Shown piece by piece: positions 12,260 to 22,602 of a stretch of 64,000 nt of DNA. The stretch comes from Phragmites australis (lineage: Eukaryota; Streptophyta; Magnoliopsida; Poales; Poaceae), in the NCBI RefSeq assembly GCF_958298935.1, contig NC_084923.1, forward strand, positions 6,326,501 through 6,390,500, given 5' to 3'. Each line of letters begins with the position of its first letter. The first letter of the stretch is position 1. A program made the translations under genes and the position numbers. The notes under the pieces are model-generated. The model was not told the origin of the DNA. It worked only from the letters and a program-made list of their open reading frames with translations, and ran no database searches.

Positions 12260-12969
12260 ATATCCAATTCTAAATATACCATGCAAATCATACTATAAAA
12301 TTTCTATCTATTATTCTACACAACTGTATCTCTAACCTAATTTTATTCTACCCTAACTAGATTTTTCCTATTCTACCTACTACTACTATTATTTCTATTC
12401 TAATCTAAATAAAAAAGAAAAGAAAGAAAAAAAAACCCTACCGTCGAATGTAGGAAATCGAATGTAACTGTACGCCGCCGGTTCCTCTCTCTCACCTTTC
12501 CCCACCACTCCCTCTCCCTCAAGACGTTGCAGCTACCTCTCCTCCACACACCACCGCTCACTCTCTCCTTGCACCACTACTGTTCGGCCGAGCGCTTGAG
12601 AGGAAGACAAGCCGGTCGGTGGTTGTATAGTTATTATAGGTATGTCGGCACTCTATATGCCAACTTGCCTGACCTGGCACCTGTTGGTACACGGAGTGCC
12701 GACAGGTCATGATGTGGGACCTGTCGACACTCGGTCCCTCATTTCCACCAAAAGCCTTCGTGGCAGCATCGATTAGCCGAGCCCATGACCTGTTAGTGCT
12801 CCAGGTGCCAACAAATCGTCAAGCCCACTGCCATGTGAGAAGTCGGCACGCAGATTGCCGATAGGTATCTAGTCGGCACTCTGCATGCCGATATGTATCT
12901 ATTCTTATAATTTTGTAAATTTAGCTATTATTTTTACAATTTTCAGTAAAATAATATTATTAAAAAAAT

Positions 12970-14127
12970 CTTTCTTTAGCGTTTGCCGCTTCCTAAACCC
13001 AAACCATTGAACCTGGACACATTTTGACTTTCTCTTTCTCTATTGTCATCTTGATCATTCCTATTTTATAAAACAGAGGAACTCCCATCACCTGACCCAC
13101 AATTGCGTCCACATTCCTAACAACCCTCGGCCACCCATTCTGGCAGGCAATAGTACTCCATTGGTGGGACCCGAGAGGTTAAAAAGAAAAGCAAGAAGGT
13201 CTGAAGCTCTACCAAAGTGCTCGAGAGGATCAGAGGAACATCATAGTAAGGAAAAGGCAATCTTTATTTTTTACAGTTGATCGTTTTCTTTTGTTTAGTT
13301 ACTGCGGATGCAAAAGCCAAGAGAAATATGTTTCTTCGCCCCTGTTCTTTGGGTGCTTGCTTCTTGTTTCAGAGAGCTGCTCTCTGGAAGGATCTTGAGG
13401 GTTATTCAGCCTGATTACAATGGTGAACTTGATGATCGTTTCAGGTAGGCTGCATCATGATCTATGGGACTAGATGCGAAGTGTGAAATGATTATTGATT
13501 GCTTGTTTAGTTCTGTTAAGAGGATATGCCGTTGATTATGGCTTTGTTATTATCAGTTTAGCAGACTGCATATTTCAGAGACTCGTTTCCTGCAGCCATT
13601 ATCAGTTGCATGCTAATTGCGTACATATCCTTGAACTTTTAACTAGGGATCAACGGACGCGTCATAAAGTTATGGACGCGTTATGGACGGTTTTATAGTG
13701 TGTTTTTTCAGGAAAGAGTTGGTAAAAATAATGCCTACATCATGTGTCAAATTTGATCTTGACCGAGCAGTTGATTGAACATTATAGCTGATCCTGTCCT
13801 GAAGCCCTGATCTGTTCTGAAGATTTGGTAGAGTACAGGTGCGAGGCACTGCCTCACTGGCATGGGAAGATTGAGAGAGAAAGGCCAATTCGATCTAGGA
13901 TTCTCTTCTAAGCAAGTGAGTGAGAGCACAAGTGATGAGAGCCATCAAGAGTGCATGGAATCTGTTAGGCAGAGTGGTGCTGTGTGCTTTAGACCCTTCC
14001 ACCTTGTTGCCTCATCACATTTGCATGTGTGGATCGGACTGAAAAAAAAAATCTCAAATAATTTGTCTTTCTCTTTTGGCATAAGACTTGAGTTCTTTAG
14101 ACCAAGTTGATGTGATTGACAACCTAG
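12970..14127 (+). other. Upstream flank of the sulfate transporter; possible non-coding exon
   Basis: No open frame of interest. Positions about 13372-13446 are bounded by an acceptor-like ttgtttcag and a donor-like cag/gtaggc, and could be a 5' leader exon of the transporter at 22603. If so, the leader intron would be about 9.1 kb and would contain the whole CACTA nest. This is inference; no transcript evidence is available. A pyrimidine-rich leader-like stretch lies at 13020-13080. Confidence 0.3.
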
Positions 14128-14951
14128 CACTACTACCGAAACCCCATATAATTTCGGTTCATAACCGGAATCAATGCTAGCTTTTAAACTGACAGTAAAT
14201 CAATGTTGTTTGTAGAACTCACAATAATAGTAACTATTGTTACCGGTTCATAGCTCAAACCAACAGTGATAGACTATCTATCATAGCCGGTTTGTGGTTC
14301 AAACCGGAAGCGATGTTTCATCTATCATAGCCGGTTCGTGGCTCAAACTGACAGTAATAGACCATGTGTCACTGCTTGTGTTTAGCTCACAACTGGAAAT
14401 GATAATTCGATACCCCAAAAATAAATACAAAATTGCATTCCTAGCTACCTGCAGATAGTGCTAGCCACGCTATCTGAAAAGGGAAAAGAAAGAACAACAA
14501 TATATTACAACGCGGTTCATTTGCATGTTAGTCATGCATACCATATATAACATAAGGTATCAACAATTATTCATACACCAAAGTTTTGCAGCAAGTTTGG
14601 AATAAGAATCTATAACATCGCAAAATAGTTTAAGTTTCATTCATATTCCTTTTGATGCGAAAAAGGTGTTGTACACCTAAATCACGAGTGTCTAAAGAAG
14701 GAGATGTACAAGGAACAGCCGCCGGTTCATGAAACTCGCCCTTTGTATTGATAACTCATTCAGTCAAAAACCCGACGAGCTATTCTTGAATGGCTACGAC
14801 TTCATGTAGTAGTATTCAATTTGTCTTCAGCTTCATGCGATGTTATTAAAGAATTGAAAAAAAAATACTCCATGAACACGTATAAAAACTGAAAAGTAGG
14901 CATTAGTATGTAACTACATGCCTTAGCATCATTTACTTCTACACTATTTCC

Positions 14952-15863
14952 CAGTGGCGGAGCTAGGATTTTTGCGTTGGGTAGGCACTCCATTTTATAA
15001 GATCACAAATTCAATATACGAGTATAAAATTACTAAAAGTACAATATAAACATATTAAAATGTCTCATACTATTGTAAATTCAACAGATAAGTTTGAAAT
15101 TTAAAAAAAATACAATATAAATAGTAAGGTCTTACATAAATAAAAGATTACAATATTACTCTAGATTCTTCACTTTACCTTTCTCATGGCCATGAAACTC
15201 TCGATCATATCATTCACACTCACCTTGGAAAAAATATCTCACTCAATAAATGTGACTAAACAATTGTTTAATAACTTATCACTCATACTATTTCTCAATT
15301 TATCCTTCCTCATTGTGGAAAATACTATTTCAATGCTTGTCAAGCGCATCACCACCTACATTTCAATTTCTCCATCCACCCTTAACAAATTTAACACTTC
15401 CCTTGCCAAACAAATAACAAATTTCTCCATCAGCTACTTTTGTGAGCGCCATCAAGCTATGTCTACCACAAATATATTCCAATTACACTCACATGTTGTT
15501 ACTATTAGGATCTTAGGGGAATTAATTAGTACTTAACTCACTGACTGCTTGGAGCCGCCGCATCTACCCACAGCCACCTGCAACTCGAGTAGGTTAGGGT
15601 TGAGATGAGAGGGAAAAGGGGATTGAGTCGGCTAGTTGATGGACGATGGCTCGATGCTGTCGATTGAGTGAGCAGGAGAAGAGAGGCCTAAGGAATGTCA
15701 AAATGACCTGGGCAGCTAGGTTTTGACATTGTGCAGCTATGCTCCTTAAGTGTTTTCTTTTTCTTCCTTGTTTGTAATGGGTTGAGCTATATACGTACTG
15801 ATTTTTGGGCTATAATCCAGGGTAGTCATGGGCCTACCCATACTACCTTTGGATCCGCCCTTG
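14952..15863 (-). mobile_element. hAT element, 912 bp, nested in the CACTA
   Basis: The left end is CAGTGGCGGAGCTAGG and the right end read inward is CAAGGGCGGATCC. Both are flanked by the perfect 8-bp duplication ctatttcc (14944-14951 and 15864-15871). The minus strand of about 15480-15180 encodes the hAT C-terminal dimerisation region (IVFSTMRKDKLRNSMSDKLL, then NNCLVTFIE, a stop, DIF), with in-frame stops. It is an internally deleted, non-functional copy. Confidence 0.92.
15180..15480 (-). pseudogene. hAT transposase C-terminal dimerisation domain remnant
   Basis: Minus-strand translation gives FSTMRKDKLRNSMSDKLLNN followed by CLVTFIE*DIF and VNDMIESFMAM. This corresponds to the family pattern of a conserved FS.M..VK..LR, then LV..IERD.F. 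Several in-frame stops (for example replacing the Arg of IERDIF) show decay. No zinc finger or catalytic region remains in this 912-bp copy. Confidence 0.8.
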
Positions 15864-16038
15864 CTATTTCCAATGAATCCATGCATGAATGCGCATACTT
15901 AGTACCCACATAATTTATTACCTTAGTCGTGTCTCGTACAATGAAAAAAAAATAGTGACAATGATTGTACCTCGGAGCTTCTCCAACAAAATACCTTTAA
16001 TTGCAATTGAAAGCATATGTGTCATCATCACGTGATAA

Positions 16039-18386
16039 TGAAAATGTATCTAGCCCCTCAGTGTGGTTTTGGTAATTAATGACAATACCTATAGACCAAC
16101 AATGTTGTTGAGAATTGTTAGTATGTTGTTTCATAGGTGATGCATGGAGAAGAGATATGCATCAAGATGAATGAGCTCTAGGTGATGCTTGAATAAGTTA
16201 ATGACAATACATATGGACTAACGATGCTGTTGAGAATTGTTAGTATGTTATTTTATAGGAGATGCATAAGTGATAAGACATGGATTTATTGAGGAATGCT
16301 ATGAAGATCAAAGATATGTATCAAGATAAATGAGCTCAAGGTGATACTCATGAGAAGAAGAAGAAGCTCAAGAAGGTTGACAATAAGCGTGAAGGCTAAG
16401 TCATTTATGGAAATTAAGTGACTTATGGTATAAAGTTGTCAATAAAGTTTATGGACTAACCCATGTGCTTTGTGCTTGAATGAGCTGGGATTAGGATCCA
16501 TAAGAAGGCATGAGTCGAATTGAGATATCACATATGCCAAGGGTGAAGAACAAAGTTTGGACTTCATATATGATAAAGTGAATTCATTAAAAATGTCGAA
16601 TACAAAGTGGTATTCTATGAAAATATAGTGAAAGGCAAGCAATACTCGACTGTGATGGACCATCCGGTGGTGAAGGGCAAGCAAAGGGCTTGGCACCGAA
16701 GTACCAATGCAGTGGTGAAGGGCGAGTGAAGGCTTTGCGCCAATGGACTGTGTGAGTATGAGAAGCTATAGGTAATTTGCATCGATCACATGAAGAATCA
16801 AGAAGAGATAGAGTGAAGTTTATATTAAAGTTGGCAACACTTAAGGTTTGAAAGAAAGAAACGGTACTTGATGGTATTCAAAGGCTCAAAGTGATTCAAA
16901 CTAGTTTTATATTTGAATTTGAGTATAGATGTGCAGCACTATAAAGAGGAATGCATCGTAAAACAATTTGATGTATCTTAGTGCTCAGGAGTATCTGACC
17001 AACTCAAAAGTGAGAGACACAAAACACCCACGAACACCGGGAACCTGTTTTCAGCTTGAGTTTGTGTTGAGAGTTCACTTTAGAAGTCCGGTGCCGAAAG
17101 TGTGGAAGTGTTTGAATCGGGTTTTGGAATGTTCCTAGTTTTGATACAATATGTTTGAGATTATTTTTTCTGGTGGGAAAGGTAGCCCTCTAATAAGCTT
17201 TCCAGAGTCCAAAATCGTCAAAATCGAACATCGAGATCAAAACTTATCGTCGTTTTTCAAAGGGTCAGTTGTGCTGATTTTGAAAGTTCCGTGTTGGCTA
17301 GAAATTACGGATGACATCCGGTTTGGGGTTCTTTGTCATGGTTTGAAGTTTCAATCTGGAATTTCTGGATTGAACCCAGAAGTTCCAGATTTTGTGCTCA
17401 GATCGAGGTTCCCAACTTGATCCAGATAGGGGTCCTCGGGTGGGTCTAACTCGTGTAATCTAGAAGTTCTAGATTGTATTGTTGATTGGCTTTAAAAGCT
17501 AGTTTTGGGGGGTTAGGTATAAATACCCCCTCTTTGTTGTGATGATGGTGCTCCCACGAAAACACTCAAAGTCAAAGCCATTAAAGCTTTCCCCACTCTA
17601 TTTTAGTGTGAGATTTGAGAAGAGAAGTAAGGTGGGTTGAGATATTGAAAGTTTGAGAGCAAGTGAGCATAACTCCTATCTTGAGCACTCGAGTTCATCG
17701 GCAAGGAATTCATCATCGCATTGGTTACTCTTGGAGCTGGGAGCTCCTAGGTAGCTATGCGTCGTTGGCGAGCACCCAAGATTGTGGTGTGCCACGAAAA
17801 GTTTGTGAAATCTTGGATTTCACCTCTACAAGAGAAGAAATCAAGATTGAAAGCCCAAGCTCAAGTGTGATCGAGCTTGGTGAGGAAAAGGGTTGAAAGA
17901 GACCAGCTCAAGTGTGACTAATCCTCTCAACGAACACATAGGAACCTAAAGTGGAGGTGTCTGAACTTCGAAAAACAAATTGTGCATCTCCTCTCTTGGT
18001 TTGATTGTTCTTGAGTTCTTACTTTCTATTTGTGCCTATTTATTCGACCTACTTGCTTGTGTGAAATTAACTGTAGGTGCTCTATGGATCTTCTTGGAAT
18101 CATCATGTAAAACACACGAATTCATTTGGTTTGAGCTAAAACTCATTAGACGTAGCTAGATCTCTTTTTGCTTTATATAGTCAGAAGTTCTGAGATGAAT
18201 CAGGAAGTTTCTTGAAGTTCCAGATTCTATATAATCCGCTACAAAGTTTGAAATTCTAGCTAAGGCCAGAAGTTATGGATTGAACCTGAAAGTTCTAAAT
18301 TCTGTATAATCCGCTGCGAAGTTTTAATTTTGTAGGAATGCTTATTCACTCCCCCCCCCCCCTAGACGATATTAGTGTCCTTTTCA
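16039..18386 (+). mobile_element. Copia-type solo LTR, 2.35 kb
   Basis: It begins TGAAAATGTATCTAGC and ends GTGTCCTTTTCA, so the termini are TGAAAA/TTTTCA. The last 60 bp contain the C-run tcactccccccccccc just before the end, a hallmark of a common grass Copia LTR group. Flanking pentamers are gataa (16034-16038) and gacaa (18387-18391), a duplication with one later change. No internal retrotransposon domain or second LTR is present. The interior has repeated agaagttccagatt-type phrases (17340-17470 and 18180-18320). Confidence 0.87.
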
Positions 18387-20384
18387 GACAACCACGAGAC
18401 TTCATGCCAACTAATTTCTTGTATATTATGTTTACTAGTCTTTTTATATTCGTAGAGTAATTGGACAGAACTTTGACACCATTCAAGAACTCTCACATTT
18501 TAGATTTCTCTTCCCTGTTCTTAGTGTAGCAAGCCATGAGAAGGTAAGCTTGGCCTTTCTCTCTGTCTTCAGGATGTAGCTCCTTCCCGAGTTTCATATG
18601 TTCCAGGTCCATCCGTGTTTTGAGTGTATCTTTTGTTTTGCCATATATATCTAGTAATATACCAATCAAGCTGTCACAGATGTTCTTCTCCATGTGCATG
18701 ACGTTGATTGCATGATGGACATCTAAGTCCTGCCAATAAGGTAAGTCCCAAAATATTGATCTCTTTTTCCACAGATGTGTCTCCTAACAGGAACTCGGCG
18801 CGGGTGTACTACCTAATCCCTTGCCAAGGATAACTTTAAGATACTTGACCTTAGATAATACATGTTTCCCACTATGATGCTTCAGAGCTGAACTGTTCTC
18901 CTTCGTCCCATCAAAATCTCTCTGATTACTGTGGTATGGATGATACTTGTGAAGAAACCTACGATCATGCATGTACACTATTTTTTGGGTGATTTTTAGT
19001 CACACGCTCGTTGTTTCATCCAAGCACTAGATGCAAGCGTTGCCTCCTCTTACAATCTTGCATGATAAGTTACCCAAGGCAAGCCAATCAATGATGGTTA
19101 CAAACAACAATGTGCATAGGGTGAGGTTCTCTTATTTGTACCCATCTCATACCTATACACCATCCTTCCACATCATTTCAAGATCTTTCACCAATGGTTT
19201 GAGGTACATATCAATACCGATACCAAGTTGCTTCGAGCCTTGGATAGGCAACGACATCATAATGTACTTTCATTTGTTACATATCCAAGGAGTAAGGTTG
19301 TAGATACATAGAGTCACATGCCAGGTGCTATGACGATTGCTCATGTTGCCAAAATGATTCATTCAATCTGTACTCAACCTAAACCTTATATTTGTTATAT
19401 CATATGCAAAGTGTTTCCTGTATTTTCTGGCGATTTTCCTCCACTAGGAAAAATCAACAGGGTGTCTTAGAATTCCATATTTCTTACACTCTTCACCATG
19501 CCATCGCAATAATTCAGCATGTCTTGCATTCACAAATAAACGCTCCAAACAGGGGATTATCGAAAAATATCAAACCACCTTTACTGGGGTTTTTTCTTCT
19601 TACACTTGATAGAATTCATGTCATCGCTATCATTGAAGTGATCATAGTTGTGCTTGTACCTTGATGCTTCGTACACCAAACACACATCCAAGTCCACATA
19701 TTCTTTTCGATACAGGTTACAATTGTTTGAACATTCATGTATTTTTTGTACTCACAATCCCAATAGGCAGACAACTTATTTGGTTTGGTACGTTTTTTTT
19801 GGCAACATGTTTGGTTTTGAAAGTATGTAACAACTCTATAAAGATCTTATTAGACCAACAATTTCTTGTCTTTAATTGCAGCAGTGAAAACACGGTATGC
19901 AATTTTATGTGCTCCTCCTTGTAGCCCAGGAACAACGGTGTTTTAGAGTCCTGCACCATATGCTAGAACTTTTAATAGTGCTTTTCACTGGTGAAGTCTC
20001 CCTCCCCGTCGTGCAACATCTGATCTAAATCATCTTCATCGTCATCGACGACCAACATATCTACATCAGAACCATATCCAACGTCAACTGGCTTGGTTAT
20101 CTTCGTCTTCCTCGACAATGATAAGCCTTTCTTATATAATGTCATCTTCACTGTGCTCGGTCCAACAGGTATAGCTAGGCTTAAAACCCCTTCAGATCAG
20201 TGTGAATGAATATGCTATGTCGTAGAGAACTGTTTCTCATTCTCGCAATCAATGCATGGCCAACACATATAGTTCGCAGACTTGTTTGACTTGTAGTCCT
20301 TGGCCGCTCTCACAAAAGTAGTCACACCCTTAATAAACTCTGGGGAGGTACAGTTAACATCGTATATACATTTTCGGTCCATCT
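18387..20384 (-). pseudogene. TNP2-type CACTA transposase (broken)
   Basis: On the minus strand an N-terminal transposase-associated segment starts at 20384 (MDRKCIYDVNCTSPEFIKGV, later MCWPCIDCEN) and meets a stop near 20215. The middle is degraded. The TNP2 core follows: YMHDRRFLHKYHPYHSNQRD (18978 onward), then LPYWQDLDVHHAINVMHMEK and CDSLIGILLDIYGKTKD (18760-18493), matching the family pattern LPYW..L.VRH.IDVMH.EKN. After 18387 the frame is cut by the solo LTR and resumes at 16038 with HVMMTHMLSIAIKGILLEK. Frameshifts and stops rule out function. Confidence 0.88.
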
Positions 20385-21103
20385 ACAATATTATGATCAG
20401 AAAAAAAGTTTTATTCATTACCTTAAATCTGTTGAAATAATAAACATCAATTAAGAATATAATGCAAATCGATTAGATATGATCATACCATTGTAAATTT
20501 AATCTATCTAAATTCATATATATGGATTGATTACCCATATGAACAATAGCTATATGAAAAAAAAAAACAAAATGAAAAAAAAAACTCAAATATATGAACT
20601 AGATCATCTAAACATGCAAATGGAGCTATATTTTTATCTACACAATGCGAGGTGATTGCAATCTATATAAAAACGCTTCCCCATAAATATGCAAACTTTG
20701 AGAATCTAGAGGAAATTAACAATTTACACAAGTGATAAAATTTAATGAGTGGAAACTTAATAACCTTAGAGCATCTAACAAGAGTGGATGGACCAGATCC
20801 CCCTCAAATTTGAAGTCTCCGAGCACGAAATGGCCTCCAATGGATGGAGGAGCCAAAAACCCGGAGTAGTACCTCTGCTCAGCTCAGGCTAATGGAGGTG
20901 GCTAAATGCTATTTATAATCGGAGTACACTACCAGTTCGGCAGATGAACCATCAGTGATAGCTCATTTATCAGTGCCAATTCGTAACACTAATCCTTAGA
21001 GATAAGGGGTATCACTGTCGGTTTATACTAATCCAATCATTGTTTAGCTTTCGACCTTATGAACCGGTAGTGATAGGAGGCTATTGGGTGTTGTGTAGTA
21101 GTG

Positions 21104-22551
21104 CAGGAATTGCGAAGCCATTAGTTTCTCAACTAACCAGTTTCCGCAACAACTATTTGTCAAGCTCTTACTTATAATCCTGCCGCATGTGCAGATAACA
21201 ATTGTAACTAGAATCAACGACTGCATTATTGAGGCTTGCTTGGTTGTATTATGACGATTGGCTTGATACCTTAGGTAGTTCGCGTTGTGAAATGAATAGC
21301 AAGCTGAACCTCCATTAAAGAAAGAAGTTATACATGATAAGTAAGATGTAGTTGTTAACTTGAAAGGGATTTGATCTGACAAATGAATGTCTTTCGTCTC
21401 TTGAGCATTTTTTTTATATGCAAATATACCTGTCCTTTTCTTGACGATGCTGAAAAATTAAAAATATTAAAAGTTGTAAAATGTAGAACCGCCAGTATGC
21501 CGCCAAGTAATAAGAAACATGTCATGATCGGTGGAACTTGTTCATAACTTGGTTTTCGGGCTAAGGAACTCTTACCTTTTTTCTACTTGATAAGCAGACT
21601 TCTAGTGCATCAGTGGAAATCGTTTTGACAGTACAACTATGAAAAAAATTTGGCAAGATTTCACAAGTTAATGAGAGCCATTGAAAGTGCCTAGCATCTG
21701 TTAAGAAGATTGTCTTTCCAGGGATGGTGGACCTTAGAAGATGCTTATTATACTCTCAAATTGACCATTTTCTTACATCAAATACAAACTTGATAATAGA
21801 TTGTTTTCTATCTTTTAGATAAACCATTGTTTAAAATTAACTGCTGCTGTGTTTCTGAAATGATTTATAACATGGACATAGCGCTCAGCAAGCGATGAGC
21901 TGTGGAATAACCTACTCCTTAAGGAGCTGTTTCCCGCAGCAATGTTGTATTTGGTACATTTACCGGCGAAGATTCGTAATTTGCTTCTCATATTGACCCT
22001 ATTAAAATAAAGGTTTGGCCTTGATTGTAGCTGAGCCTCTGCATCTGCATGTATATAAATGGATAGTCGCCAGCTCCTTGAGAATGCAACAAAGCAGGCC
22101 TTTGTGGGCGTGGCTTCTTCTACTGTGTAGGTTTTCTTTCGTGTCCTAGTTCATCCTTGATGCTTGTGCAAGATGTTGTGATCAAAAGTTGGCTTTATTA
22201 GAAACAAATCGCCAGTTGTGTTGAGTGCTAGTTCATGCATGTGTTTCTTCAATTCTGTCGTTTCTGACAACAAAAAGCTTTCAGATCATTCTTTCGTTTA
22301 TTATTGTTAACCATTTTCTTCAGTGTCGAACGACTACTCCCTTAGGTGTACCATGCATGCATGCAGCAGGCTGTGTATGTGTGATTTGTCAGCAAAATGT
22401 TGGATTGATTTTTTCATCTGTAACTTGGAGAAAAGATGGATATATAACTTGTTTTTCTCGTACTGCCTTGGTTATTAACGATGTCTTGTTGCACCACCAT
22501 GCTTCCTGTGTGATTTCTTCATGATTCCCCCTGCTTCAATTTGCATCGCAG
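21104..22551 (+). other. Upstream region of the sulfate transporter
   Basis: No open frame with coding character. It borders the CACTA right end. An acceptor-like ttgcatcgcag ends at 22551, so 22552-22602 is probably 5' leader exon and this stretch is probably leader intron or promoter. Short AT-rich and pyrimidine-rich tracts are present but no definite TATA box was chosen. Confidence 0.4.
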
Positions 22552-22602
22552 ATCGGCGTGCCCTTCTGAAACCACCCGTCGATCCCACAGGCAGCACCTA
22601 CG

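Larger units (their letters stand above)
7895..12969. mobile_element. 5.1-kb element with about 75-bp terminal inverted repeats (MULE-like)
   Basis: The left end starts tatttttaataatattatt and the right end read inward starts atttttttaataatattatt. The two ends align at roughly three bases in four for about 75 bp, followed on both sides by tcggcact / gccgacagg motifs. The flanks are ctttatttag (7885-7894) and ctttctttag (12970-12979), a 9-of-10 match. The long inverted ends and a 9-10-bp duplication fit Mutator-like elements. The interior holds a coiled-coil-like frame, two tandem arrays and a Gypsy LTR/gag fragment. No MULE transposase domain was recognised, so the class is inferred from structure only. 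Confidence 0.48.
14128..21103 (-). mobile_element. Decayed autonomous CACTA element, 7.0 kb, with nested insertions
   Basis: The left end is CACTACTACCGAAACC and the right end read inward is CACTACTACACAACACC. Flanking triplets are tag and cag, a 2-of-3 match. Subterminal arrays of an accggttcgtggctcaaacc motif occupy 14150-14400 and about 20930-21080. The minus strand encodes remnants of a TNP2-type transposase (20384-18387, continuing 16038-15950). A hAT element (14952-15863) and a Copia-type solo LTR (16039-18386) are nested inside. Removing the LTR rejoins the transposase frame, which shows the order of insertion. Confidence 0.87.

Noticed and set aside
13925..21718. Similar segments at about 13935-13975 and 21668-21715 flanking the CACTA (gagagcca + tgaaagtgc/agagtgc)
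   Set aside because: Similarity is short (about 50 bp, roughly 75%) and neighbouring sequence is not in the same order. It is too weak to claim a duplication.
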